Positions 18,925 to 26,813 of a stretch of 64,000 nucleotides of DNA are shown here, one piece after another. Position numbers and translations under genes: made by a program. Every line of letters begins with the position of its first letter. Positions within the stretch are counted from its first letter, which is position 1. Under the pieces are notes generated by a model. The model had not been told where the DNA came from. It worked only from the letters and a program-made list of their open reading frames with translations, and ran no database searches. Source of the DNA: an uncultured Flavobacteriaceae bacterium (GTDB taxonomy: Bacteria > Bacteroidota > Bacteroidia > Flavobacteriales > Flavobacteriaceae); contig CANLWB010000012.1 in assembly GCA_947494695.1 (NCBI GenBank), forward strand, positions 62,001-126,000, written 5' to 3'.

Positions 18925-20226
18925 ATGCGTATGTTACAATTATTAAGGGAACGTGCCTTTTGGTTTCTTGATGTATTGAGAGGCGGCACGATGAGAAAAC
19001 ATTATCGAGATGTTAAGGATATTATTGAATATTCTGAGTTTAGACATGAGAAAAGAGAAAAATATCTAAAAGAACTTTTAGAGCATGCAACGAAAACCAC
19101 CAATTTTTATAGCGTTTATCGCGATTTTAGTTCGATTTCCGATTTCCCGGTAATTGATAAGAATCTGGTAAGAGACAACTTTGAGAAGTTCTGTTCTTCA
19201 AGTTTTCAGGCAAAGGATTGTCAAGTGGTTTCTACCAGCGGATCGACTGGCGCACCATTCTCTGTATTACATGATCCGGATAAAAGTAGAAGAAGTAAAG
19301 CAGATAACATTTACTTTTCAGAACGAGCTGGGTATAAGATTGGTCAAAAGCTAATTTATATTAAAATTTGGCCTGATCATAAAAAGAATACACCATTTTC
19401 TCAATTATGGATTAAAAACATTCACCCTCAAAGTGTTTTTAATCTGAAAGATAAAGATATAAAAGCTCTTATTAGACGTTTAAAAAACTGTTCTAAAAAG
19501 AAGAGTTTCTTAGGGTATCCTTCGGCGTTCGAAAGGATTTGTAGATATTTAGATGAGATAAAGTCTGATCATATCCCGTGTAATACGATTTCGGTTATTG
19601 CTATGTCCGAATCTATGAATACCTATACCCGAGAGAAGATGGCGTATTATTTTGGCGCAACGCCAGTATCGAGATACTCTAATAATGAACATGGTATCAT
19701 AGCTCAAGAAGATAGTAGTGGTAGTGCGAAGTATGTGATCAATGAAGCTAGTTATTTTCTTGAGGTTTTTGATATGAATAGGGATATACCTGTTCCAAAT
19801 GGAGAACTGGGACGAATTGTTGTGACCGATTTACACAATTACGCCATGCCCTTAATAAGGTACGATACTGGCGATGTCGGTACTATTAGTCGAGATGCAA
19901 GAGGCATACCATATTTGGAGTCCATTGAAGGTAGAAAAATGGATTTGATTTATAATACCAAAGGAAAGATCGTACCGTCACATGTTTCTTATAAGCTTTG
20001 TAAATATGGTAATTACAAACAGTTTCAGTTAATTCAAACAGGAGAAAGAGATTATAGTATTAGGCTAAACACCGATAAAAAAATAGACGAGTTTGCCGTG
20101 TTGAATGAATTCAAGGAATATTTTGGTGCTGATGCCAACATTAAAATAGTGTATGTGAATGAAATCCCTTTATTGTCTTCAGGGAAAAGAAAAGAGGTAT
20201 TAAACACCTACCATTCACAACTTTAA
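18925..20226 (+). CDS. PaaK/CapK-like adenylate-forming ligase
   Basis: The product (433 aa) belongs to the phenylacetate-CoA ligase/CapK branch of the ANL superfamily. The phosphate loop is STSGSTGAPFSVLHD near residue 104; YDTGDVG and EGRKMDLIYN follow near 313 and 333. CapK-like members are linked to polysaccharide or cell-surface modification, whereas true PaaK works in phenylacetate degradation. No paa or capsule genes are adjacent, so the substrate is open. The ATG at 18925 has an alternative at 18931. Confidence 0.82.
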   Translation: MRMLQLLRERAFWFLDVLRGGTMRKHYRDVKDIIEYSEFRHEKREKYLKELLEHATKTTNFYSVYRDFSSISDFPVIDKNLVRDNFEKFCSSSFQAKDCQVVSTSGSTGAPFSVLHDPDKSRRSKADNIYFSERAGYKIGQKLIYIKIWPDHKKNTPFSQLWIKNIHPQSVFNLKDKDIKALIRRLKNCSKKKSFLGYPSAFERICRYLDEIKSDHIPCNTISVIAMSESMNTYTREKMAYYFGATPVSRYSNNEHGIIAQEDSSGSAKYVINEASYFLEVFDMNRDIPVPNGELGRIVVTDLHNYAMPLIRYDTGDVGTISRDARGIPYLESIEGRKMDLIYNTKGKIVPSHVSYKLCKYGNYKQFQLIQTGERDYSIRLNTDKKIDEFAVLNEFKEYFGADANIKIVYVNEIPLLSSGKRKEVLNTYHSQL

Positions 20227-20252
20227 TTTTACACATTCATTATAATTATTTT

Positions 20253-20268
20253 ATTATGCATGCATAAT
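20253..20268. promoter_or_regulatory. 16-bp perfect palindrome upstream of nitronate monooxygenase
   Basis: ATTATGCATGCATAAT is a perfect palindrome ending 6 bp before the predicted -7 element at 20275. This position fits an operator that blocks or positions RNA polymerase. No regulator gene lies next to it. Confidence 0.5.
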
Positions 20269-20274
20269 ATTTAT

Positions 20275-20282
20275 TATATTTG
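20275..20282 (+). promoter_or_regulatory. -7 element TATATTTG for the nitronate monooxygenase gene
   Basis: The octamer matches the Bacteroidetes -7 consensus TAnnTTTG. It lies 16 bp before the start codon, giving a very short leader. Confidence 0.5.
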
Positions 20283-20298
20283 TTAAAATTCACAATTC

Positions 20299-21246
20299 AT
20301 GGCGGCAAAGCTCAAAGAACTTTTAAATATTAAATATCCCGTTATTCAGGCTCCTATGTTTTTAGTTTCTAATGTTGCTATGGTCACCCAGGCCATGAAA
20401 GGCGGTATTGCAGGTTGCATTCCGGCTCTAAATTATAGAACACTGGAAGAGTTGCGGTGGGCTGTAAAGGAATTGAAACAAAACAAAGTAGAAGGAGGCG
20501 CTTTTGGGTTTAATTTAATTGTAAATAAGTCGAATATTAAATACAAGGGGCAATTAGAGGTGCTTTGTGAAGAGGGCTGCGATTTTATTATCACCTCTTT
20601 GGGAAGCCCGGAAGAAACGATTAAGCGTGCACATCATGTTGGTATAAAAGTATTTTGTGATGTCGTTGACTTAAAATTTGCCCGGAAAGTAGAACAACTT
20701 GGTGCCGATGCCATTATTGCCGTAAATAATCGAGCAGGGGGCCACCGTGGAGATGCATCTCCAGAGCATCTTATAAAAGAATTAAAAGCGAATTGCAGTA
20801 TTCCTGTTATCTCTGCCGGTGGTGTGGGGCGTAAGTCTGATTTAGATCAAATGTTAAGTTATGGAGCCGATGGTGTTTCTGTGGGAAGTCCGTTTATAGC
20901 ATCTGTAGAAGCCAATGTCACCGATGAGTACAAACAAGCTTGTGTAGATTATGGAGCCGAAGATATTGTTATGACAGAACGTATTTCGGGAACGCCATGT
21001 ACCGTAATAAATACACCATACGTTAAGAAAATAGGCACCAAACAAACCTGGTTGGAATCTATCTTAAATAAAAATAGAACACTTAAAAAATGGGTCAAAA
21101 TGGTGCGTTTTTCTATTGGAATGCATGCCACCAAAAAGGCAGCTACAAAAGCCACTTACAAAACGGTTTGGGTCGCGGGTCCAAGTATAGAACATACTAA
21201 AGCCATTTTATCGACTAAAGAAATCATTCATCGCCTGGTTAGTTAA
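20299..21246 (+). CDS. nitronate monooxygenase family flavoenzyme
   Basis: This FMN-dependent TIM-barrel enzyme (315 aa) of the NMO/2-nitropropane dioxygenase family oxidises alkyl nitronates such as propionate-3-nitronate. Motifs are YPVIQAPMFLVSN at the N-terminus, VNNRAGGHRGD with the catalytic His, PVISAGGVG and GADGVSVGSPFIAS (FMN phosphate binding). Some family members act in fatty-acid metabolism, so the substrate is tentative. The last 8 bp overlap the convergent gene at 21239. Confidence 0.9.
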   Translation: MAAKLKELLNIKYPVIQAPMFLVSNVAMVTQAMKGGIAGCIPALNYRTLEELRWAVKELKQNKVEGGAFGFNLIVNKSNIKYKGQLEVLCEEGCDFIITSLGSPEETIKRAHHVGIKVFCDVVDLKFARKVEQLGADAIIAVNNRAGGHRGDASPEHLIKELKANCSIPVISAGGVGRKSDLDQMLSYGADGVSVGSPFIASVEANVTDEYKQACVDYGAEDIVMTERISGTPCTVINTPYVKKIGTKQTWLESILNKNRTLKKWVKMVRFSIGMHATKKAATKATYKTVWVAGPSIEHTKAILSTKEIIHRLVS

Positions 21247-21595
21247 CCAAAGCGATTTTAGCGGTTCTTCTTTTTTTCTTATTTCCAACAAACAAGTTAA
21301 TTGTTGTACTGGCGGTTAAACCACCAAGAGTAGTGGCACCCCATTCGCCCGTGTCGAAACGATTATGTTCTTTACCGCTATCATAAACCTCTTTAGCAAG
21401 TCCAGCTAGTGCAGAAGCTCCTAAACTGTACCAAAATGCTTTTTTCTTATTTTTTGTGGTCACATAAACCACAGTATATGTAGATGCCGAAATTAAAGCA
21501 CCTGCTCCAAAGTGTAATTTATCGTCTGCAGAAATAGTTTGTGCACCACATAGGCCTGTAAAAGATAATATTAGAATAAAGACAAAAAATCTCAT
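21239..21595 (-). CDS. YfiM/DUF2279-like exported protein
   Basis: This 118-aa product has a signal peptide (RFFVFILILSFTGLCGAQ) and the YfiM-like core DDKLHFGAG near residue 24, two hydrophobic helices, KEVYDSGK and FDTGEWGATTLGGL. The conserved His, Glu and Asp in these helices suggest a glycine-zipper-like membrane-associated fold. Function is unknown. It is convergent with, and overlaps by 8 bp, the nitronate monooxygenase gene. Confidence 0.75.
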   Translation of the reverse strand: MRFFVFILILSFTGLCGAQTISADDKLHFGAGALISASTYTVVYVTTKNKKKAFWYSLGASALAGLAKEVYDSGKEHNRFDTGEWGATTLGGLTASTTINLFVGNKKKRRTAKIALVN

Positions 21596-21749
21596 TGTAA
21601 ATAATTCTGTTTTAGTGTTTTGAATGTAATTTTATAGAATATCTAGTACAGTAGTGGTAATTATTTGATGAACTACAGTTTTATTTGATTATAGGAGGGT
21701 TTTTGTAGGTATAATTACTATTTTTGATACTTTAAAGTAAGGTCGAATT

Positions 21750-22355
21750 ATGCAAATTAAGACAGAATCACAACTTCGGGATTTATATGGTTTTCCAAAG
21801 GGTAGGTCTAAAGATAAAGTACTTTCTAGCTTGGAAAAACATGCGATTTATTTTATTTCACAGTCACCGTTTTTGATGATGTCTACCTGTAACAAAGAAA
21901 ACAAATTAGATGCGTCGCCCAGAGGTGGAGTTCCTGGATTTGTTAAAGTGGTTCATGAAACGGAAGTTGTTATCCCAGATGCAAAGGGGAATAATATTGT
22001 TGACAGCCTGACCAATATTTTAGAAACTGGCACAGTGGGCTTGTTATTTTTGATTCCTGGGATAGACGAAACTTTACGTATTAATGGACGGGCTCAAATT
22101 ACAACCGATCCAAAGTATATGGCGCTATTTACAGAAGAAACAAATCCACCCAAGACATGTATTGTGGTTACTATTGAGGAAGTGTTTCTGCATTGTGCTA
22201 AGGCCTTTATGCGTTCTAAATTGTGGGATGAAACGTCTCAAGTGAATAAGGATGCATTTCCTACCATGGGACAAATGCTAAAAGATCAACTAGAATCTAC
22301 AGAGGCTCCCGAATCTAGAGCAGATATGGTTAAACGTTACCAAAAAGACCTGTAA
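21750..22355 (+). CDS. pyridoxamine 5'-phosphate oxidase-like FMN-binding protein
   Basis: The product (201 aa) has the split-barrel flavin fold of the PPOX family, in the branch with the MSMEG_1061-type layout: HAIYFISQSPFLMMSTCNKE, then DASPRGGVPGFVKV, a binding loop around IPDAKGNN, and LFLIPGIDETLRINGRA. It probably binds FMN or F420-like cofactor and reduces small molecules; it is not the PdxH vitamin B6 enzyme. The ATG at 21750 starts the expected domain. Confidence 0.85.
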   Translation: MQIKTESQLRDLYGFPKGRSKDKVLSSLEKHAIYFISQSPFLMMSTCNKENKLDASPRGGVPGFVKVVHETEVVIPDAKGNNIVDSLTNILETGTVGLLFLIPGIDETLRINGRAQITTDPKYMALFTEETNPPKTCIVVTIEEVFLHCAKAFMRSKLWDETSQVNKDAFPTMGQMLKDQLESTEAPESRADMVKRYQKDL

Positions 22356-22396
22356 GATCCAAAGACATATTTAGTTATCGTTTGTTTAAAAAATAA

Positions 22397-22404
22397 TATA
22401 TTTG
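22397..22404 (+). promoter_or_regulatory. -7 element TATATTTG for the riboswitch transcript
   Basis: This TAnnTTTG match ends 13 bp before the first stem of the cobalamin aptamer, exactly where a promoter for the leader is expected. Confidence 0.55.
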
Positions 22405-22416
22405 AATTTCAATATG

Positions 22417-22527
22417 TTTTAAAGGTTGGGCATTATGCCAGATAATAAGGAATTGTGTGAAAATCACAAGCTGTCGCGCAACTGTAAGTAATATAGATTA
22501 TTATAAGCCAGATACTTTCCTTTAAAA
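22417..22527 (+). promoter_or_regulatory. cobalamin (B12) riboswitch aptamer
   Basis: The closing stem is perfect: TTTTAAAGG (22417) with CCTTTAAAA (22519). Inside are the conserved blocks of the cobalamin aptamer: ATGCCAGATAATAAGGAAT, the GTGTGAAAATCACAAGCTG hairpin, the B12 box CGCGCAACTGTAA (about 22475-22487), a small TAATA/TATTA hairpin, and AAGCCAGATAC. The identification rests on these blocks and their order. The downstream gene is a PAS protein, not a B12 transporter or enzyme, which is unusual for this riboswitch. Confidence 0.88.
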
Positions 22528-22581
22528 CAGACGAATGTGCTTTCGCGATTTGAAGCCGGGTCAGGAAATATCTACCTTTCC

Positions 22582-22646
22582 AAGAAGACATTTTATGCCT
22601 TAATTTGGTGTCTTGCTTCTTTCGCTTTGTATAAAACATAAGAAGC
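22582..22646 (+). promoter_or_regulatory. candidate expression platform with competing hairpins
   Basis: GCTTCTT at 22615 can pair with AAGAAGC at 22640, which sits just before the ATG at 22648 and would hide the translation start. The same GCTTCTT can instead pair with AAGAA at 22582, extended by GACA/TGTC. These two pairings exclude each other. That is the logic of a translational riboswitch. It is a hand-drawn model without energy calculation. Confidence 0.4.
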
Positions 22647-22647
22647 T

Positions 22648-23139
22648 ATGAAAACAAAACCATCACGTTTACATGGTCCCTTAAAAAGCTGGGATATGTA
22701 TGCAATGCATTTGACAGAACAAGCAGTTAATTTTTCAAGAGAAGAGGATCTGGCCACTTTAAAGGTTTATAAAAGGAAATTTAACTGGTGTTTAGATCTA
22801 GATAGCCTGCTTCGTAATAATAAATTTGAGGCCTTAATACTTACCAATCCGTTTCGGGAAATTCAATGGGTTAATAATGGTTTTACCAAAATGACAGGTT
22901 ACACATTTAAATATGCGAAAGGAAAGACCCCTGTATTTTTACAAGGAGAACTTACGTCTCCCCGGGCTTTAGACAACATTAGAGGCTATTTAAAGAAAGA
23001 AGAGCCCTTTAAAGAAACACTAATTAATTATCGAAAGACCGGAGAGGTATATAATTGCCATATTGAAGTGTATCCTCTAAAGGATAACAACGGTCAATTA
23101 ACTCACCTTTTGGCTTTAGAACGAGAAATTAGATATTAA
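22648..23139 (+). CDS. LOV-like PAS domain protein lacking the photoactive cysteine
   Basis: The product (163 aa) is one PAS domain with an N-terminal extension of about 60 residues. The sequence follows LOV photoreceptors: IQWVNNGFTKMTGY, then GKTPVFLQGE where LOV proteins have GRNCRFLQ, and ETLINYRKTGEVYNC with the flavin-contacting Asn. The adduct-forming Cys is replaced by Pro, so a normal LOV photocycle is excluded, though flavin binding or signalling by redox remains possible. No output domain is attached. It is the only gene downstream of the cobalamin riboswitch. Confidence 0.8.
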   Translation: MKTKPSRLHGPLKSWDMYAMHLTEQAVNFSREEDLATLKVYKRKFNWCLDLDSLLRNNKFEALILTNPFREIQWVNNGFTKMTGYTFKYAKGKTPVFLQGELTSPRALDNIRGYLKKEEPFKETLINYRKTGEVYNCHIEVYPLKDNNGQLTHLLALEREIRY

Positions 23140-23141
23140 GT

Positions 23142-24020
23142 TTATTTTATAGGAATATAAATCTCGGTTTTAAGTTTATAGGGCGTTACACGTTGTGGGT
23201 TGCTAATGTATTTTTCTCTAATAACTTGCTCTCGTAATTCATAGCTGCTGTTAAGGAACCAATCGTTAAAAATATAGTTGTATACATCCTGAAAAAAATT
23301 GTAACTTCCCTGGTATAAAAACACGGCAAATTTCCCTCCTTTAAGGGTTTTTACCCCTATGTCTCCGTTTGGAACAGCGTCTTTTTTAATTATTAAACTA
23401 GCGTCGTATCTAATTTTATCGGATTCTGTAACTTGGGGGTCGTCGTAAGGAAGCCCCAGATGTTCAATGCCGGCTGTAAAAAGCTTTTGCGCCTTTACTT
23501 CTTGCCAAAGCGTTTCATAAGCAGAAATATAGTCTAACGTTTTGTACCCCCCTTGCAGACGCGTATAAATACATTTTTTATCTTCAATATTAAGAATTTT
23601 AGGTTTTTTAATGTTTAGTGTTTTGTCTCTTTTGAATAGCGTTAGCATGCTTTCTGTTTTTTTAATTGTAAAGGATTTGTCTTTTCTATACGCGGACGGT
23701 GATATTCCAAATCGTGCTTTAAACTGTTTAGATAAGGATGAAGGCGTTTCAAATCCCACATTGTAAGCGATACTTTCAATATCTAACGAGGTATATCGAA
23801 TCATTTTGGCGGCGGTCTCCAGGCGTGCCCTGGAAATGTAGGCTCCAATGGGTTCTCCCAGGAGTGCTCTGCTAATACGATGAAAATGAAATAATGAAAG
23901 GTTAGAGAGCTCGGCTAGCGTTTTTATGTCTATTTTACGATCTAAATTATTATGAATGTATTCTATGATAATATTTAGTTTTTGTTTGTAAAAAGCTTTA
24001 TTAGTTTGTTTCGATTCCAC
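23142..24020 (-). CDS. AraC-family regulator with GyrI-like effector domain
   Basis: The product (292 aa) has an N-terminal AraC double helix-turn-helix (residues about 10-110; IEYIHNNLDRKIDIKTLAEL, SLFHFHRISRALLGEPIGAY, IESIAYNVGFETPSSLSKQF). A GyrI-like/Rob-type small-molecule-binding domain follows (about 135-292; CIYTRLQGGYKTLD). Such regulators often control drug or stress responses. It ends 2 bp from the convergent PAS gene. Another GyrI-like protein lies at 24706. Confidence 0.92.
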   Translation of the reverse strand: MESKQTNKAFYKQKLNIIIEYIHNNLDRKIDIKTLAELSNLSLFHFHRISRALLGEPIGAYISRARLETAAKMIRYTSLDIESIAYNVGFETPSSLSKQFKARFGISPSAYRKDKSFTIKKTESMLTLFKRDKTLNIKKPKILNIEDKKCIYTRLQGGYKTLDYISAYETLWQEVKAQKLFTAGIEHLGLPYDDPQVTESDKIRYDASLIIKKDAVPNGDIGVKTLKGGKFAVFLYQGSYNFFQDVYNYIFNDWFLNSSYELREQVIREKYISNPQRVTPYKLKTEIYIPIK

Positions 24021-24170
24021 TTTTATGGTATTATTGAGTAGATATATAGGCCTCGACTATGAAGGCGTACTTAACTTTGCAAACCCCTACCAAAATGTAA
24101 ATCTGATAGGGTTTTCAGGAGTAGACAAGAACAAGCAAATACTTATAGCTTTTCTTGTTGTAGCCCCTTT

Positions 24171-24590
24171 TTATCCGATAAGCTCTTTTAAATACATTAA
24201 AACTTCATCTGCTATTTCAATAGGACATCCCCAATAGTCAAAAATTCCACCTTTTTTAGAGTTTTGTCCGCAGACTACAAACAAACCGGAGCCTAAATCT
24301 TTTTTTATTTTACTTGCCAGCCAACCAACAAATCCACTATTGTCTAAACCATCCTTGAAATGAAAACTAAACATTTTGAAATTTTCGGTTTTATCGCTTT
24401 CTGAAGGAATCAAATAGCTCCAAACGTCATTGTCTTTGACCATTGCTAGGGCTTTAGGATCAAAATTAAAATCAGTAATTTTACTTTCCTTATAGAAATA
24501 AGGCTCTTCAAAAATTTTTAGAGAAGCGCTTCTAAGCACTTTCAATAACCTTTGTTCTGTTTCTTCCAGTGTTTCTTTGCTTATATACAT
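24171..24590 (-). CDS. hypothetical protein, DUF6196-like
   Basis: This soluble product of 139 aa has no signal peptide. The pattern FHFKDGLDNSGFVGWLASKI and FVVCGQNSKKGGIFDYWGCP resembles a small family I recall as DUF6196; this recall was not checked. The conserved Cys and Gly residues suggest a compact alpha/beta fold. Function is unknown. It lies between two GyrI-domain genes on the same strand. Confidence 0.6.
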   Translation of the reverse strand: MYISKETLEETEQRLLKVLRSASLKIFEEPYFYKESKITDFNFDPKALAMVKDNDVWSYLIPSESDKTENFKMFSFHFKDGLDNSGFVGWLASKIKKDLGSGLFVVCGQNSKKGGIFDYWGCPIEIADEVLMYLKELIG

Positions 24591-24705
24591 TGAAGTCTTT
24601 TATTTTTAATGTTTTGCGATTTGCTTAAGTTGGCTAAAATGATGAAATAAATATAGACATTCTTTCAAAATTCTATATAAAACTTTAATAGTATCCTTCT
24701 TATTT

Positions 24706-25335
24706 TTAAATGTCTAATTGAAAGCGTAATAACGTTTTTAATTTTTCCTCTGGTACTTTTCTGAAGTCGTTGAGGTAAATTTCACGATGGATTTTAGATT
24801 GACGATGTAATCCTTGACTATTGGCAAATGCTTCCATTTTTTTAAATGATTCCGCTTCATTATCGTAACTCCCTATGTGCAACATTTGAATACATTTTCC
24901 GTCGGTTATTTTCTTATACGCTACGTTGTTTAAAAGGATATGAGGTTTTTTCTTTTTCGTGAATTCAAGCATCTCATGAAAAAAGTTGTCATCAATAAAA
25001 TTTGGTTGACGAATCATTAAATCAAAAACCAACTCGTCTTTGTTTATTTGTCCCGTAAAATTTGTTTTAGCCTTTTCCGAAATATCCCAAACACCTTCAA
25101 GAGGGTAAACCGTCCAATCATAATAGTTTGAAGGCTTTTTGTCTATTGTTTTAAGGTTCATTTTTATAGCATAAGAAACACTATATAAAACGCCTATGCA
25201 TTCTGCAAAGAACTTGCTATTGGGGTTGCCTTCACCACTTATGGTTATAAAATTATATTCTGGAATGTGAATTAACTGGGGGGCTTCTTTAGGTAAATAA
25301 ACCGTTTTTTCTTTTTTTCTCCACTCGTGTTTCAT
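24706..25335 (-). CDS. GyrI-like small-molecule-binding protein
   Basis: The product (209 aa) is a stand-alone GyrI-like domain: PQLIHIPEYNFITISGEGNP near the N-terminus, DWTVYPLEGVWDISE, and the C-terminal half around QMLHIGSYDNEAESFKKMEA. These proteins bind or hydrolyse hydrophobic or cationic compounds, or sequester toxins. It is cytosolic and is likely expressed with, or under control of, the AraC-GyrI regulator nearby; this is inference from proximity. Confidence 0.82.
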   Translation of the reverse strand: MKHEWRKKEKTVYLPKEAPQLIHIPEYNFITISGEGNPNSKFFAECIGVLYSVSYAIKMNLKTIDKKPSNYYDWTVYPLEGVWDISEKAKTNFTGQINKDELVFDLMIRQPNFIDDNFFHEMLEFTKKKKPHILLNNVAYKKITDGKCIQMLHIGSYDNEAESFKKMEAFANSQGLHRQSKIHREIYLNDFRKVPEEKLKTLLRFQLDI

Positions 25336-25483
25336 ATGTTTTTAAGTATCAGGATCACAAATATATTTATAAGAATAGGGATAGACTTTTCCAATCTTGC
25401 TGGATTCACTTTTAGACGATATCGCTATATTAAATGTGGAATCTTGTATTATTATTGCTTTTTATTTCAAAATATGTTTTCCT

Positions 25484-25636
25484 ATGATTGATAACAAAAA
25501 TGGGGGACTGGATAATAAAATAGGGGTAGAAGCTTTGAAGTCGTACGCGGATATAATTTATCATTTGTTCGAATTATACGACGATATGGTTGAAATATTT
25601 GGTATAAATCTTGCAGAATTAAAAGAAACTGTATAA
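25484..25636 (+). CDS. small hypothetical protein (50 aa, start uncertain)
   Basis: From the ATG at 25484 the product is 50 aa and acidic, with a helical end (LKSYADIIYHLFELYDDMVE). The frame is open from a TTG at 25397, which would add 29 residues that look like translated non-coding DNA. The gene is divergent from the GyrI-like gene and 13 bp before another small frame. I do not recognise it and it may not be real. Confidence 0.35.
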   Translation: MIDNKNGGLDNKIGVEALKSYADIIYHLFELYDDMVEIFGINLAELKETV

Positions 25637-25649
25637 ATTGTAATTAGTT

Positions 25650-25895
25650 ATGACAATATATAAAAAGAAAATAAGTAAAAGTACAGTAAAAACAAGAGTC
25701 GCTCATTTAAGAAAATCATCTTCAAATTCAGAAGTTGGTGTTTTAATTGTTAAAGACATATCTAACAAAAATATTTCCGGTAGGTATGGAATTAAACCTA
25801 TAGCCAAATTGAAAAATAAAACCATGCATAAGAAGTTTATTTCCAATCTACTTTCTGCGATACCATCCAAATCTCCAATACCAATTGAGGAATAG
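25650..25895 (+). CDS. small basic hypothetical protein (81 aa)
   Basis: The 81-aa product is rich in Lys and Ser (KKKISKSTVKTRVAHLRKSS) and has no membrane segment. It might bind nucleic acid. It follows the preceding small frame at 13 bp. No family was recognised. The composition is compatible with either a real small gene or a chance frame. Confidence 0.4.
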   Translation: MTIYKKKISKSTVKTRVAHLRKSSSNSEVGVLIVKDISNKNISGRYGIKPIAKLKNKTMHKKFISNLLSAIPSKSPIPIEE

Positions 25896-26099
25896 CTTTT
25901 TGTATTTAAAATACCGTCAGAATTATTTCTAAAATTATCACTTTGTTATATGACTTAAAACGAATCAAATAATCCCACATTACGAAATGATGTGCTTTAT
26001 TGATTTAGTTTTCACTTCACTCTTAGATTCAAAGCTTTTCATCTGTGGAATTTAAGAGGTCTAAAAAGAATCTGTTTTAGGGGTTTACCATTAAGCTAA

Positions 26100-26118
26100 A
26101 GGACGTTTTTTACGTCCT
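26100..26118 (-). terminator. hairpin after the alpha/beta hydrolase gene
   Basis: A perfect 7-bp stem AGGACGT/ACGTCCT with a 5-base loop lies 7 bp past the stop of the minus-strand hydrolase. On that strand only TTTAGCTTAA follows, so it is a moderate terminator. Confidence 0.55.
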
Positions 26119-26125
26119 AAGTAAT

Positions 26126-26761
26126 TTATACCAAACTTTTGATGAATGGGACATGTACCTCATGAATACCATCAAAGGGTATAATTCTCAAGTTCTCTCC
26201 AAATAATTTGTATCCTTTATCAATTTCTAAGGCTATACGATCTTTATTTAGGTAAGCATCGTTCTTTCCGTATACTAGCGATACCTTAGCATTTAAAAAA
26301 TTAAAATCAACAGAAGATAGTTCTTTAGGAATACCACCAGAATGTAGAACCAGTTGATGACATGGCAATTTTCGTTTAGCTACGTATCTGGCCGCTATAC
26401 TCACACCCTGAGAATATCCTAAAACAATTAATGTCTTGTTCTTCGGAATATGCTCTTTCTCTAAAACGGCATCGATATATCGCATAATGTTTTCGGTTTC
26501 TACTGCTGTATTTTCTCTGGTTAACCAATTGGCGCCAATATGCTTAAAATCCGATTTTAGATAGTATTTACTACTGGCTTGCGGTGCTATAATATAGTTT
26601 TCTTCGGCATTAAGCTCTTTAAAGTATCTTATGAAGTATTTGCTTAAATACCCCATACCATGACAAACTAGCCAAACATGTTTTGTTTTATTGGTTAACG
26701 TATTTAAGGTAGAATATGTATTTGTTGTATGATAGGATATTTCTTTTTCGTTAGAATTCAT
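26126..26761 (-). CDS. alpha/beta hydrolase (carboxylesterase/phospholipase-like)
   Basis: The product (211 aa) has the serine hydrolase elbow VLGYSQGVS (Ser117), the strand-acid motif SLVYGKNDAYL (Asp) and the C-terminal GIHEVH (His). An early VWLVCHGMGY gives the oxyanion-hole region. Length and motif order fit the small phospholipase/carboxylesterase group. It is cytosolic and divergent from the menaquinone genes, 52 bp from their first start codon. It is not an obvious MenH. Confidence 0.85.
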   Translation of the reverse strand: MNSNEKEISYHTTNTYSTLNTLTNKTKHVWLVCHGMGYLSKYFIRYFKELNAEENYIIAPQASSKYYLKSDFKHIGANWLTRENTAVETENIMRYIDAVLEKEHIPKNKTLIVLGYSQGVSIAARYVAKRKLPCHQLVLHSGGIPKELSSVDFNFLNAKVSLVYGKNDAYLNKDRIALEIDKGYKLFGENLRIIPFDGIHEVHVPFIKSLV

Positions 26762-26813
26762 TTGTTAAACTCGTTTTGTATTTTTGTTTCACTTTTTAAA
26801 AATAATTCTTTCT

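Noticed and set aside
22528-22560. A second cobalamin-like block (GAAGCCGGG) after the aptamer
   Set aside because: The perfect closing stem at 22417/22519 already completes one aptamer, and the later block lacks a partner B12 box.
22433-22639. Minus-strand frame of 68 codons over the riboswitch
   Set aside because: It lies entirely on the conserved aptamer and its platform and has no protein-like features.
24025-24237. Plus-strand frame of 70 codons between the AraC and DUF6196-like genes
   Set aside because: It overlaps the 3' end of the better-supported minus-strand gene and its translation lacks domain-like patterns.
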